A stretch of 64,000 nucleotides of DNA from Mycobacterium europaeum (GCF_002102155.1 NZ_LQOU01000043.1:1-64000), one strand, 5' to 3'; shown: positions 1 to 8,426, counted from the stretch's first letter. A program made the numbers and translations. Notes: generated by a model not told the origin, from the letters alone.

Positions 1-1244
1 GCAGCCGGCGGCGGCGCCTGGGGGGCCGGGGAATCCGATGCCGGCGCCTGGGGCGGCGCCACCGCCGGCTGCTGGCCCGGGAGGTGCTGATTGTTCGGAG
101 GGATCTCGGGGGCGGAGCCGGCCGGGCTCGACGGCGACTGAGCCGGCACCTGGAGCGGGATCGGTGTGAGCCGCTCTTCGGGAATGTCGGGCGGCGGCAC
201 CGGCGGCTGACCGTTGATGAGCAGCTGTCCCTTGGCGCTGTCGACCAGCGTGGCCCAACCGCCGTTGCCCAGCGTCGCGCCGATGCTGCAGGCGACCTCG
301 CGGCTTCCGGCCGTCCAGCTGGCCAGTGGGACGGTGGGGTAGATCAGCGTCAACGTGGTGGTGCGCAACTTGACCGGCGCCAGGTAGGCGTCCGTCATCT
401 TGGTGCACTGATCCTTGATGAAGCCGTCCTGGTCGGGCTCCGCCGGCAGCGCGCCGGGGAACTTCTCGGCCAGGTTGACCGTGCCCGTCACCTCCATCGC
501 GTGCGGGGCGGCGCACTCCACCGGGGCGTCGATCGGCTGGTTGGTGGTCGCGTCGATGCCCAGGCAGGTGCCGGCCGGCCAGACCTTGGACTGGTCGACG
601 TCGGCGACCTTGCCCTTGAAGGCCTGTTGCTGATTGTTGGTGCCCGGCAGTTGCAACCCGCACAGCATGCGGCGCTCGCCGGACTGGCGCCAGGCCCGGT
701 CCCCGGGCCACAGCAGGCTGACGGTGAACTTGCTGTTGGGATCGAACTTGGGGCCCAGGTAGTTGCGCACCGCGACCTCACACTGCTCCTGGGTGATCTG
801 CTGGATGCGAGCGGGCGACGGGGGAGCGGCGTTGGGGCCGTACTCGGAGCCCGGGAACGTCCGCATGTCGATCGATTCGGCGACCTCGAACTTGTGGTCA
901 TCGGCGCAGTTGACGATCTTCGCCGACTCCGGGGTGGCGTCCGGCCACATCAGGCAGTCACCCCCGGAAGCCTTGTTGAAGGCGGCGTCGCTCCTGGTTC
1001 CGGTGGTCGGCACCGGGTTCCCGTCGAGATACCCGGACAACCGGCCCTGCCCGGTGCCGCCGATCGGCAGCGCGGTGACCAGGCCGGCAATCAGCAGGGC
1101 ACCCAGCGCGGTGAGCAGCAGGGCGCGCCTGGTCGCCTGCGCGTGCAGACTCCGCGGCCACCGGAAGCCGGTGGGCGGCTGTTCCGGCGTGGCGGTGGGG
1201 GCCTCGGGGGCCTCCGTCTCGGGCGCTTGCGACATCGGCTCCAT
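1..1244 (-). CDS. Rv3835-like membrane protein with septum-formation domain (3' end cut by window)
   Basis: The reading frame starts at an ATG at 1244 on the minus strand and runs out of the window at position 1, so the C-terminus is missing. The protein has a short cytoplasmic N-terminus rich in Glu, Ala and Pro, one hydrophobic segment at about residues 41-58 (ALLLTALGALLIAGLVTAL), and an extracytoplasmic part with spaced cysteines (motifs GDCLMWPD and NCADDHKFEVAESIDM) typical of the septum-formation domain of actinobacterial membrane proteins. The visible end is a Pro/Ala-rich tail. It diverges from serS, the same arrangement as Rv3835/serS in M. tuberculosis. The function is not established; the domain name comes from Streptomyces. 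I am confident of the gene and less so of any role in septation. Confidence 0.85.
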   Translation of the reverse strand, partial: MEPMSQAPETEAPEAPTATPEQPPTGFRWPRSLHAQATRRALLLTALGALLIAGLVTALPIGGTGQGRLSGYLDGNPVPTTGTRSDAAFNKASGGDCLMWPDATPESAKIVNCADDHKFEVAESIDMRTFPGSEYGPNAAPPSPARIQQITQEQCEVAVRNYLGPKFDPNSKFTVSLLWPGDRAWRQSGERRMLCGLQLPGTNNQQQAFKGKVADVDQSKVWPAGTCLGIDATTNQPIDAPVECAAPHAMEVTGTVNLAEKFPGALPAEPDQDGFIKDQCTKMTDAYLAPVKLRTTTLTLIYPTVPLASWTAGSREVACSIGATLGNGGWATLVDSAKGQLLINGQPPVPPPDIPEERLTPIPLQVPAQSPSSPAGSAPEIPPNNQHLPGQQPAVAPPQAPASDSPAPQAPPPA

Positions 1245-1343
1245 TCTGACAGCAGCGCTCGCCGTGGCGTGACAAAAGTTACTGATGTGAGTCCTGGGAT
1301 GAGCCCGGGTGGACGCTCTGCCATCGGCCCGGAGGCGAAAAAG

Positions 1344-1349
1344 TAGTGT
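1344..1349 (+). promoter_or_regulatory. Candidate -10 box for leaderless serS transcript
   Basis: TAGTGT fits the mycobacterial -10 consensus TANNNT. It ends 7 nt before the GTG start of serS at 1357, so transcription would begin at or next to the start codon. No Shine-Dalgarno sequence sits in the usual place. Leaderless mRNAs are common in mycobacteria. This is inferred from sequence only. Confidence 0.5.
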
Positions 1350-1356
1350 CAGGGCC

Positions 1357-2616
1357 GTGATCGACCTGAAGTTGCTCCGGGAAGACCCCGACGCCGTGCG
1401 CCGCTCCCAGCTCAGCCGTGGGGAGGATCCGGCGCTGGTCGACGCGCTGCTGCAGGCCGACACCGCGCGCCGGGCGGCGATCTCGTCGGCCGATGCGCTG
1501 CGCGCGGAACAGAAATCCGCCAGCAAGAGCGTCGGCGCCGCGTCCCCCGAGGAGCGCCCGGCCAGGCTGGCCCGCGCCAAGGAGCTGGCCGAGCAGGTCA
1601 AGGCCGCCGAAGCCGAGCAGGCCGAGGCCGAGGCAGCGTTCACCGCGGCGCACATGGCGATCTCCAACGTCGTGATCGAGGGGGTGCCCGCCGGCGGGGA
1701 AGACGACTACCGCGTGCTCGACGTCGTGGGCGAGCCCGCCGCGATCGACCACCCGAAAGACCACCTCGAGCTCGGCGAATCCCTCGGGCTCATCGACATG
1801 CAGCGCGGCGCCAAGGTGTCCGGCTCGCGCTTCTACTTCCTGACCGGCCGGGGCGCGCTGCTGCAGCTGGGGCTGCTGCAGCTCGCGCTGCGTCTGGCCG
1901 TCGACAACGGCTTCATCCCGATGATTCCGCCGGTGCTGGTGCGCCCCGAGGTGATGGCCGGCACCGGTTTCCTGGGCGCCCACGCCGACGAGATCTACCG
2001 GGTGGAGGCCGACGACCTCTACCTGGTCGGCACCTCCGAGGTGCCGCTGGCCGGCTACCACGCCGACGAGATCCTGGACCTGTCCGGCGGCCCGCTGCGC
2101 TACGCGGGCTGGTCGTCGTGCTTCCGGCGGGAGGCGGGCAGCTACGGCAAGGACACCCGCGGCATCATCCGGGTACACCAGTTCGACAAGGTCGAGGGGT
2201 TCGTCTACTGCACCCCCGCCGAGGCCGAGGCCGAACACGAACGGCTGCTCGGCTGGCAACGCGAGATGCTGGCCCGCATCGGGGTGCCGTATCGGGTGAT
2301 CGACGTCGCCGCGGGTGACCTCGGGTCGTCGGCCGCCCGCAAGTTCGACTGTGAGGCCTGGGTTCCGACCCAGGGCACCTACCGCGAGCTGACGTCGACG
2401 TCGAACTGCACGACCTTCCAGGCACGCCGGCTGTCCACCCGCTACCGCGACGAGGGCGGCAAGCCGCAGACCGCGGCGACGCTCAACGGCACGCTGGGCA
2501 CCACCCGGTGGCTGGTCGCCATCCTGGAAAACCACCAGCAGCCCGACGGCAGCGTGCGGGTGCCCGACGCGCTGGTGCCGTTCGTCGGCACCGAGCTGCT
2601 CGAGCCCGTCGGCTAA
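1357..2616 (+). CDS. serS: Seryl-tRNA synthetase
   Basis: Cytoplasmic class II aminoacyl-tRNA synthetase that charges tRNA-Ser (and tRNA-Sec where present) with serine using ATP. The GTG start at 1357 gives 419 residues, the size of the M. tuberculosis enzyme, and an N-terminus beginning IDLKLLREDPDAVRRSQ. The N-terminal part (about 1-105) is the antiparallel coiled-coil tRNA-binding arm, rich in Ala, Glu and Lys. The catalytic core follows, with motif 2 (FRREAGSYGKDTRG, then VHQFDKVEGF) and motif 3 (NGTLGTTRWLVAILENHQ). An in-frame ATG at 1309 would add 16 residues with no family resemblance and is rejected. The 3' end overlaps the convergent AraC gene by 4 bp. Confidence 0.97.
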   Translation: MIDLKLLREDPDAVRRSQLSRGEDPALVDALLQADTARRAAISSADALRAEQKSASKSVGAASPEERPARLARAKELAEQVKAAEAEQAEAEAAFTAAHMAISNVVIEGVPAGGEDDYRVLDVVGEPAAIDHPKDHLELGESLGLIDMQRGAKVSGSRFYFLTGRGALLQLGLLQLALRLAVDNGFIPMIPPVLVRPEVMAGTGFLGAHADEIYRVEADDLYLVGTSEVPLAGYHADEILDLSGGPLRYAGWSSCFRREAGSYGKDTRGIIRVHQFDKVEGFVYCTPAEAEAEHERLLGWQREMLARIGVPYRVIDVAAGDLGSSAARKFDCEAWVPTQGTYRELTSTSNCTTFQARRLSTRYRDEGGKPQTAATLNGTLGTTRWLVAILENHQQPDGSVRVPDALVPFVGTELLEPVG

Positions 2617-3362
2617 CCGGCCTTCGTCACCGACCGGCCCGGGGTGTGCCCGAACGCCCGCCGATAGGTGTCGATGAAGGCACTCGCTGTGGCCCAACCG
2701 CATTCGGACGCCACCGAGGTGACGTCGCGGCGCTCGGCGAGCAGCGCCAGGGCGCGCTGCAGCCGCAGCTGGGTGCGCCACTGCGGAAACGTCATCGCCA
2801 GCTCGTCGCGGAACAGGCGGCTCAAGGTGCGCTGGCCCACGCCGACCCGATGACCGATCTGCTGCAACGTCAACGGTTCGCGCAGGTGGTCGGCGATCAG
2901 CGCGCACGCTTGCCGCAACCGGCCATCGACCGGAGTGGGAATCCACAGTGGCTCAACGGCGCTGATGGTCTGCAACTGGTCGTGCAGCACGGCCAGCATC
3001 CGGTGGTGCTCGGCGGTGTCGGTTGCGCCGGTTTGGGAGCAGGCGATGATGAGTTCGCGCATCAGCGGGTTGACCGCCAGCACGGCCGGTGCCGTGGGGC
3101 CGCGGCGATAGCGGCCGGGGTCCAGCGCGACACCGTGAAACTGCGTGTGGCCGTGGAACTTGTGTTGATGCCAGCAGCCCGCCGGTATCCAGATGGCCCG
3201 ATTCGCCGGTGTGATCCAGGTGCCCGCCGGTGTGGTGACCGAGACCGCGCCCGACGACGGGTAGACGATCTGGTGCAGCGGGTGCCGGTGCCGCTCGATC
3301 CGGGCTCCCGGCGGCAGCGCCTGTGCCGACGTCGCCGGCCCGTGATGGCTGATTCCCGACAT
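2613..3362 (-). CDS. AraC-family transcriptional regulator (Rv3833-like)
   Basis: A 249-residue one-component regulator. The N-terminal half (about 10-100) is a cupin-like sensing domain with His-rich motifs (RHRHPLHQIVYPSSG, PAGCWHQHKFHGH) that could bind a metal or small ligand. The C-terminal 100 residues are the double helix-turn-helix of AraC/XylS proteins (LTLQQIGHRVGVGQRTLSRLF, then VTSVASECGWATASAFIDTYRRAFGHTP). It is divergent from the methyltransferase gene with only 54 bp between them, so that gene is a plausible target. Its end overlaps the 3' end of serS by 4 bp. The ligand is unknown. Position and domain pattern match Rv3833. Confidence 0.9.
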   Translation of the reverse strand: MSGISHHGPATSAQALPPGARIERHRHPLHQIVYPSSGAVSVTTPAGTWITPANRAIWIPAGCWHQHKFHGHTQFHGVALDPGRYRRGPTAPAVLAVNPLMRELIIACSQTGATDTAEHHRMLAVLHDQLQTISAVEPLWIPTPVDGRLRQACALIADHLREPLTLQQIGHRVGVGQRTLSRLFRDELAMTFPQWRTQLRLQRALALLAERRDVTSVASECGWATASAFIDTYRRAFGHTPGRSVTKAG

Positions 3363-3403
3363 ATCACGGCAGATTATCGGAAGTCCGCAACGCGCTACTC
3401 ACC

Positions 3404-3409
3404 TAGCGT
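3404..3409 (+). promoter_or_regulatory. Candidate -10 box for leaderless methyltransferase transcript
   Basis: TAGCGT matches TANNNT and ends 7 nt before the ATG at 3417, consistent with a leaderless start. It lies in the 54-bp gap shared with the divergent AraC gene, so the AraC protein could act here. Confidence 0.4.
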
Positions 3410-3416
3410 GGGTGAT

Positions 3417-4001
3417 ATGGCGATGAACCTGGTGCACCGGCGCCGGTGCAGTTCGGCGGGCTGGGAGAAGGCCGTCGCCGAGCAGCTGCTCCCGTGGGCA
3501 TTGGAAGGCGTCGAATTGGGCGCGCGGACATTGGAAATCGGCCCCGGCTACGGGGCCACGCTTCGCGCGCTCGTCGAGCGCACCGCCTCGCTCACCGCGG
3601 TGGAGGCCGACGCCGCGATGGCCGACCGCTTGCGACACCGCTACGGCGAACGCGCCCGCGTCATCCACGGCGACGGCACCGACACCGGGCTGCCCGCCGA
3701 CCACTTCACGTCCGTGGTGTGCTTCACGATGCTGCACCACGTTCCCGGCGCCGAGTCGCAGGACCGGCTGCTCGCCGAGGCGTTCCGGGTGCTGCGACCG
3801 GGCGGGGTCTTCGCCGGCAGCGACGGCGTTCCATCGCTGTCGTTCCGGCTGCTCCACCTCGCCGACACCTACAACCCGATCGCGCCGAAGGACCTCCCGG
3901 GGCGGCTCGAGGCCGCGGGATTCACCGAGATCCGCTCGGGCGTCAGCGGCCGTCGTCAGCGGTGGCGGGCCACCAAACCGGTGGGCCGGGCGACGGGCTA
4001 G
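3417..4001 (+). CDS. Class I SAM-dependent methyltransferase (Rv3832c-like)
   Basis: A 194-residue methyltransferase with the Rossmann-like SAM fold. Motif I is LEIGPGYGATLRAL (about residues 41-54), the acidic loop follows as LTAVEADAAMADRLR, motif II is in SVVCFTMLHHVP, and post-motif III is RVLRPGGVFAGSD. This is the UbiE/Methyltransf_11 type, usually acting on small molecules or lipids; the acceptor cannot be told. The start at 3417 is chosen over longer upstream extensions because it follows a -10 box at the right distance and matches the family's length; ATG 3423 is an alternative. It overlaps the convergent DUF2834 gene by 4 bp. Confidence 0.88.
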   Translation: MAMNLVHRRRCSSAGWEKAVAEQLLPWALEGVELGARTLEIGPGYGATLRALVERTASLTAVEADAAMADRLRHRYGERARVIHGDGTDTGLPADHFTSVVCFTMLHHVPGAESQDRLLAEAFRVLRPGGVFAGSDGVPSLSFRLLHLADTYNPIAPKDLPGRLEAAGFTEIRSGVSGRRQRWRATKPVGRATG

Positions 4002-4483
4002 GCGTCCACCGTCTCGCGGGCCTGTTGGTGCCGGCGCTGCCGCTCCATGGTTGCGAAGTAGAACGCGAACCCGAACGTGAAGCTGGTGAAAAGGCTGGAC
4101 ACGAAGTACAGCCACGGGCGCTTCAAACCGCGGCGGTAGCCGTCCACGATGGTGAACAGCGGCAACAGAATGACATTCGCGATCGTGTAATCCTGGCTGG
4201 CGGAATCCGCGGCGGGATTGGTGAACATCAGCCGGATGTATTCGGCCCAGCTGCCGTGCTCGCCCCACAACGGATTGGTGGACCCGTGCGAGTACTGCTG
4301 GACGTAGGTGATGTTGAAGTACCAACCCAGGGCTACCGAGGCGATGCCGATGACGTAGTACAGGCATTCCAGCGGTGTGAACAGCGGCCCGGCGGCCGGC
4401 CGGGCGAACACCTTCGAGTTCGAGGCGACGATCCAGCTGATGACACCGAACCCGAGCACTGCATGCACAAGAAGCGAGACCAT
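3998..4483 (-). CDS. DUF2834-type integral membrane protein (Rv3831-like)
   Basis: A 161-residue membrane protein with about four hydrophobic segments (near residues 2-20, 38-58, 98-112 and 124-146) and a basic cytoplasmic C-terminus (MERQRRHQQARE). It resembles the DUF2834 family, whose function is not known. The ATG at 4483 is chosen because upstream in-frame starts would run through the divergent regulatory gap. It is divergent from the TetR gene, and the palindrome at 4511-4530 lies 28 bp upstream of its start, so TetR probably controls it. The 3' end overlaps the methyltransferase by 4 bp. Confidence 0.8.
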   Translation of the reverse strand: MVSLLVHAVLGFGVISWIVASNSKVFARPAAGPLFTPLECLYYVIGIASVALGWYFNITYVQQYSHGSTNPLWGEHGSWAEYIRLMFTNPAADSASQDYTIANVILLPLFTIVDGYRRGLKRPWLYFVSSLFTSFTFGFAFYFATMERQRRHQQARETVDA

Positions 4484-4510
4484 GGGCGCAGTCTCACCCC
4501 GGACCCAAAG

Positions 4511-4530
4511 TTTTGTCAATACTGACAAAA
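4511..4530. promoter_or_regulatory. TetR-type operator palindrome, site 1
   Basis: A perfect inverted repeat, TTTTGTCA-N4-TGACAAAA, in the 70-bp gap between the divergent DUF2834 and TetR genes. A near copy occurs at 5178-5197 in front of the oxidoreductase gene. The site contains a TTGACA -35-like hexamer on the minus strand (4519-4514) and lies just upstream of the candidate -10 box of the TetR gene. This is the layout expected for an autoregulating TetR repressor. Confidence 0.75.
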
Positions 4531-4541
4531 GGCGGTTGGGG

Positions 4542-4547
4542 TACCTT
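4542..4547 (+). promoter_or_regulatory. Candidate -10 box for leaderless TetR transcript
   Basis: TACCTT fits TANNNT and ends 6 nt before the ATG at 4554, so the transcript would start at the start codon. The operator palindrome at 4511-4530 would cover the -35 region. Confidence 0.5.
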
Positions 4548-4553
4548 ACTTGC

Positions 4554-5174
4554 ATGGTCCGGCCGGCGCAGACGGTGCGCAGCGAGCGCACGCGAGAGGC
4601 GTTGGTCCAGGCCGCCATGGTCCGGTTTCTCGCCCAGGGCGTCGAGGAGACGTCGGCCGAGCAGATCGCCGCGGACGCCGGGGTGTCGCTGCGGACGTTC
4701 TACCGCCACTTCAAGTCCAAGCACGATCTGTTGTTTGCCGACTACACCGGGCTGAACTGGTTTCGGTCCGCGCTGGACGCCCGGCCCGCCGATGAGCCGA
4801 TCATCGATTCGGTGCAGTCGGCGATCTTCTCGTTCCCGTATGACGTTGAGGCCGTGACGAAAATCGCCGCGCTGCGGGGCGGCGAGCTCGACCCCGGCCG
4901 CATCGTGCGGCACATGCAGGAAGTCCAGGCCGACTTCGCGGGTGTCATCCAGGCGCAGCTGCATAGGCGTAGCTGCAGGGTGGGCGGGACGCTGGACGGG
5001 CGGCTGCGGGCCGCGGTGATCGCGCGCTGCATCGCGGCGGGTGTTTTCGGTGCGATGGAGTTCTGGATGCTCGGCGACGATCGGTCGCTGGGCGAGCTGG
5101 CGCGGATGTGTCACGCGGCGCTGGAATCGCTGCGCGCGGGGATCACCGACGCCTGGAACACCGACGACGGATAA
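4554..5174 (+). CDS. TetR-family transcriptional regulator (Rv3830c-like)
   Basis: A 206-residue DNA-binding repressor. The N-terminal helix-turn-helix (about residues 9-55) is clear: RTREALVQAAMVRFLAQGVEE, then SAEQIAADAGVSLRTFYRHF and KSKHDLLFADY. The rest is the variable ligand-binding and dimerisation part. The ATG at 4554 follows a -10 box at leaderless spacing, and a longer in-frame start at 4377 lies inside the divergent gene. Identical-type palindromes flank it, one in its own promoter and one in front of the downstream FAD oxidoreductase, so it probably represses itself, the DUF2834 gene and the oxidoreductase. The inducer is unknown. Confidence 0.9.
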   Translation: MVRPAQTVRSERTREALVQAAMVRFLAQGVEETSAEQIAADAGVSLRTFYRHFKSKHDLLFADYTGLNWFRSALDARPADEPIIDSVQSAIFSFPYDVEAVTKIAALRGGELDPGRIVRHMQEVQADFAGVIQAQLHRRSCRVGGTLDGRLRAAVIARCIAAGVFGAMEFWMLGDDRSLGELARMCHAALESLRAGITDAWNTDDG

Positions 5175-5177
5175 GAG

Positions 5178-5197
5178 TTTCGTCATAATTGACAAAA
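5178..5197. promoter_or_regulatory. TetR-type operator palindrome, site 2
   Basis: TTTCGTCA-N4-TGACAAAA is the same palindrome as site 1, with one mismatch in the left arm (C for T at position 4). The dyad extends outward by two more pairs (AG/CT). It sits 3 bp after the TetR stop codon and 41 bp before the oxidoreductase start, and contains TTGACA at 5189-5194. It probably lets the TetR protein control the oxidoreductase separately. Confidence 0.7.
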
Positions 5198-5238
5198 CTT
5201 CGGCGCCGTGTCAGCCTCCTGTCGTGGAGGGCAGGAAC

Positions 5239-6801
5239 ATGACACGGTATGACGCGATAGTTATCGGTGCGGGACACAACGGCCTGGCGGCGGCGGTGCT
5301 GCTGCAGAAGGCCGGCTTGCGGACAGTGTGCCTGGATTCCAAGCTCTATGCCGGCGGGATGGCGTCCACGGTGGAGCTTTTCGACGGGTATCGGTTCGAG
5401 ATCGCCGGTTCGGTGCAGTTCCCCACCTCGAAGGTGGTGGTCGACGAGCTCGGCCTGGACACCCTGCCGACGCTCGACCTGGACGTGATGTCGGTGGCGG
5501 TGCGCGGCATCGGTGACGACCCGCTGATCCAGTACAGCGACCCCGTCAAGCTGTTCACCCACCTCAACGAGGTGCACGGGGCGGACGCGGTCAACGGGAT
5601 GGCGGGGCTGATGGCCTGGAGCCAGGCGCCGACGCGCGCGTTGGGCCGGTTCGAGGCGGGGACGCAACCCAAGACTTACGACGAGATGTATGCCTGTGCT
5701 ACAAACGAATTCGAGCGCTCGGCCATCGACGACATGCTGTTCGGGTCGGTCACCGACGTGTTGGACCGCTACCTACCCGACCGCGAGAAGCACGGCGCGC
5801 TGCGCGGCTCGATGACCGTTCTGGCCGTCAACACCCTCTATCGCGGGCCCGAAACCCCGGGCAGCGCGGCCGCGCTGGCCTTCGGGCTGGGCGTCCCCGA
5901 CGGGGACACCATGCAGATGAAGAAGCTGCGTGGCGGCATCGGGGCGCTCACCTCGCACCTCGGCGAGCTGCTGGAGAGCCACGGCGGCGAAGTGCGGCTG
6001 CGGACCAAGGTGACCGAGATCGTGGTCACCGACGGGCGAGTCACCGGGGTGCGCACCGAGGGCGGCGAGGAGTTGACCGCTCCGATCGTCGTCTCCGGCG
6101 TCGCGCCCGACATCACCCTCAACGAGCTGATCGACCCGGCCTTGCTGCCCGGCGACATCCGGGCGCGGTACGCCCGGACCGACCACCGCGGCAGCTACCT
6201 GCAGATGCACTTCGCGCTCGAGGAGGCCCCGGAGTTCGCCGCGCCCTACCAGGCGCTCAACGATCCGGCCATGCAGGCGTCGATCGGCCTGTTCTGCACG
6301 CCGGAGGAGGTCCAGCAGCAGTGGGAGGACGCCCGGCGCGGCATCGTGCCGGCCGACCCGACCGTCGTGTTGCAGATCCCCACCCAGAACGACCCCGACC
6401 TGGCGCCCGCGGGCAAACACGCGGCCTCGGCGTTCGCGTTGTGGTTCCCGATCGAGGGCGGCGCGGACTACGGCGACGCGAAGGTCGAAATGGGCCAACG
6501 GGTGATCGACAAGATCACCCGGTTGGCGCCGAACTTCGAGCGCAGCATCATCCGGCACACCACCTTCACGCCCAAGCACATGGGTGTGATGTTCGGCGCC
6601 CCCGGGGGCGACTACTGCCACGGACTACTCAACCCCGACCAGATCGGGCCGAACCGGCCCGGGCCGAAAGGCTTCCGCGGCCAGCCGATACCGGTCGAGG
6701 GCCTGTACCTGGGCAGCGCGGGCTGCCACGGCGGACCGGGCATCACGTTCATCCCGGGCTACAACGCCGCCCTGCAGGCGCTCGCCGACCGCAACGCCTG
6801 A
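5239..6801 (+). CDS. FAD-dependent phytoene-desaturase-like oxidoreductase (Rv3829c-like)
   Basis: A 520-residue flavoprotein of the phytoene dehydrogenase/amine oxidase type. The dinucleotide-binding motif is at the very N-terminus (DAIVIGAGHNGLAAAVLLQKAG), followed by the glycine-rich repeat around GGMASTVELFDGYRFE. The C-terminal FAD motif is GLYLGSAGCHGGPGITFIPG. The substrate is unknown; the family oxidises or desaturates hydrophobic compounds such as carotenoids and lipids. The ATG at 5239 follows a purine-rich ribosome binding site (GGAGGGCAGG). It lies 64 bp downstream of the TetR gene, with a TetR-type palindrome in between, so it should be regulated by that protein. Confidence 0.92.
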   Translation: MTRYDAIVIGAGHNGLAAAVLLQKAGLRTVCLDSKLYAGGMASTVELFDGYRFEIAGSVQFPTSKVVVDELGLDTLPTLDLDVMSVAVRGIGDDPLIQYSDPVKLFTHLNEVHGADAVNGMAGLMAWSQAPTRALGRFEAGTQPKTYDEMYACATNEFERSAIDDMLFGSVTDVLDRYLPDREKHGALRGSMTVLAVNTLYRGPETPGSAAALAFGLGVPDGDTMQMKKLRGGIGALTSHLGELLESHGGEVRLRTKVTEIVVTDGRVTGVRTEGGEELTAPIVVSGVAPDITLNELIDPALLPGDIRARYARTDHRGSYLQMHFALEEAPEFAAPYQALNDPAMQASIGLFCTPEEVQQQWEDARRGIVPADPTVVLQIPTQNDPDLAPAGKHAASAFALWFPIEGGADYGDAKVEMGQRVIDKITRLAPNFERSIIRHTTFTPKHMGVMFGAPGGDYCHGLLNPDQIGPNRPGPKGFRGQPIPVEGLYLGSAGCHGGPGITFIPGYNAALQALADRNA

Positions 6802-6860
6802 CGGTCCGCCCCGGCGCCCTCAGCGCCAGGCCGCACAAAGCGCCCCACAGCGACGCGGGC

Positions 6861-6866
6861 TAGGCT
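6861..6866 (+). promoter_or_regulatory. Candidate -10 box upstream of the papA1-like/mmpL8-like pair
   Basis: TAGGCT in the 169-bp gap after the oxidoreductase matches TANNNT. A start here would give a 5' leader of about 100 nt ending in the ribosome binding site GGGAGGTAG just before the GTG at 6971. No convincing -35 is seen. Confidence 0.35.
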
Positions 6867-6970
6867 ACCCACGAACCCCAGCACCGCCGGTGTTCGGCGG
6901 ATCCCGCCGACACGCAGTCAGCTGCCGTTCTCCACGCAGGGCCGTCGGTGCTGAAGCACGGGAGGTAGCA

Positions 6971-8413
6971 GTGCGGATCGGCCCATTGGATGTCTCCACG
7001 GTCGACGACTGGGCGCCGGCGCCCGGCACGTTGTTGTCGTGGCACCCGTCGCCGGCCGCGCGGGAGAGGGCCCTCGCGGCACCGGCGAGCGCCGTGCCGC
7101 CCAGCTACGTGCAGGCCCGGCACTTACGGAGCCTGTGCGAACAGGCCGCGCGCGGCCTGGACCATTCGCGGCTGTTGATCGCTTCGGTCGAGGTGCCGGG
7201 CCGCTGCGACCTGCGGGCCATGACCTACGTCATCAACGCCCACCTGCGCAGGCACGAGACCTACCGCAGCTGGTTCGAGTACCGCGACGCCGACCACATC
7301 GTGCGGCACACCCTCGCCGACCCCGCCGACATCGAGTTCGTCCCCACCGAGCACGGCGAGATGACCAGCGCGCAACTGCGCGACCACATCGTGTCCACCC
7401 CCGATTCGCTGCAGTGGGATTGCTTCAGCTTCGGGGTGATTCAACGCCCGGACCGCTTCACCTTCTACGCCAGCATCGACCACCTGCACGCCGACGGGCA
7501 GTTCGTCGGGATGGGACTCCTGGAGTTTCAGACGATGTACGCCGAGCTGACCGCGGGAAATCCGCCGGTCGAACTGGCGCCGGCGGGCAGCTATGCCGAC
7601 TACTGCCTGCGGCAGCGCGACTACACCGAGGCCCTGACCGTCGACTCGCCCGAGGTGCGCGCGTGGATCGACTTCGCCGAACTCAACGACGGGACGTTCC
7701 CCGCGTTCCCGCTTCCCCTCGGCGACCCCGCCGCGCCCTACGCCGGTGACCTGCTGGGCGCGACGCTGCTGGACGAGGAACAGACGCATCGATTCGAGAC
7801 CGCCTGTGTGGCGGCCGGTGCCCGATTCGTCGGCGGCATGTTCGCCTGCCTGGCTCTCGCCGTTCACGAGTTGACCGGCGCCGGAACGTATTTCGCTATC
7901 ACGCCGAAAGACACCCGCAGCACTCAGGAGGACTTGACGACGCAGGGTTGGTTCACCGGACAGATCCCGATCGCCGTTCCCGTCGCCGGATCGTCGTTCA
8001 ACGCCATGGCGCGAAGCGCCCAGGCGTCCTTCGATTCGGGCGCGGACCTGGCGCGGGTGCCCTTCGAGCGGGTCGTGGAACTCGATCCGTCGCTGCGCAG
8101 GCCCCCGCCGCTGTTCTCGCTGGTGAATTTCTTTGACGCGCAAGCCAGCCCGCTGTCGATGATGACCAAGCTGTTCGAGGGACTGACCGTCGGCGCGCAC
8201 AGTGACGGCAGGGTCACCTACCCGCTCAGCACCATGGTGGGGCGGTTCGACGAGACGGCTGCGAGCGTGCTGTTCCCCGATCACCCCGTGGCCCGAAATA
8301 GCGTCAGCCGTTACCTGGGTGCCCTAAAATCCGTGTGCGTCCGCATCGCCGACGGCGGGGCGGCCGACGGTGCGCGTAACGTCGCCGGGCTGGACCGGCA
8401 GGCGGCGTACTGA
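6971..8413 (+). CDS. papA1: Polyketide-associated acyltransferase, PapA1/PapA3-like
   Basis: A 480-residue condensation-fold acyltransferase. The active-site motif is SIDHLHADG, with catalytic His171 and Asp175 in the HxxxDG pattern. PapA1 and PapA3 transfer polyketide acyl chains to trehalose-based lipids in sulfolipid or polyacyltrehalose synthesis. The GTG at 6971 is preceded by GGGAGGTAG and gives the N-terminus RIGPLDVSTVDDW expected for the family; an in-frame start at 6890 adds unrelated residues. The symbol follows synteny (next to mmpL8-like, chp1-like, sap and papA2); by sequence alone papA3 is also possible. Unlike in M. tuberculosis, no pks2 or fadD23 lies upstream. Only 13 bp separate it from the mmpL gene. 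Confidence 0.85.
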   Translation: MRIGPLDVSTVDDWAPAPGTLLSWHPSPAARERALAAPASAVPPSYVQARHLRSLCEQAARGLDHSRLLIASVEVPGRCDLRAMTYVINAHLRRHETYRSWFEYRDADHIVRHTLADPADIEFVPTEHGEMTSAQLRDHIVSTPDSLQWDCFSFGVIQRPDRFTFYASIDHLHADGQFVGMGLLEFQTMYAELTAGNPPVELAPAGSYADYCLRQRDYTEALTVDSPEVRAWIDFAELNDGTFPAFPLPLGDPAAPYAGDLLGATLLDEEQTHRFETACVAAGARFVGGMFACLALAVHELTGAGTYFAITPKDTRSTQEDLTTQGWFTGQIPIAVPVAGSSFNAMARSAQASFDSGADLARVPFERVVELDPSLRRPPPLFSLVNFFDAQASPLSMMTKLFEGLTVGAHSDGRVTYPLSTMVGRFDETAASVLFPDHPVARNSVSRYLGALKSVCVRIADGGAADGARNVAGLDRQAAY

Positions 8414-8426
8414 CGCTTGGCGAAGA

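Noticed and set aside
1..80. Gly/Ala/Pro-coding GC-rich start of the window as a PE_PGRS fragment
   Set aside because: It is the in-frame Pro/Ala-rich tail of the Rv3835-like protein on the minus strand; no GGAGG-type PGRS repeats.
1270..1277. TGACAAAA half-site like the TetR operator
   Set aside because: Only one arm is present between the Rv3835-like gene and serS; no matching left arm, so it is probably chance.
1279..2946. Minus-strand frame covering serS and the AraC gene
   Set aside because: It spans two well-supported genes and has no recognisable domain.
6802..6970. Remains of pks2, fadD23 or an insertion element before papA1
   Set aside because: The 169-bp gap shows no coding remnant, terminal inverted repeats or transposase fragment.
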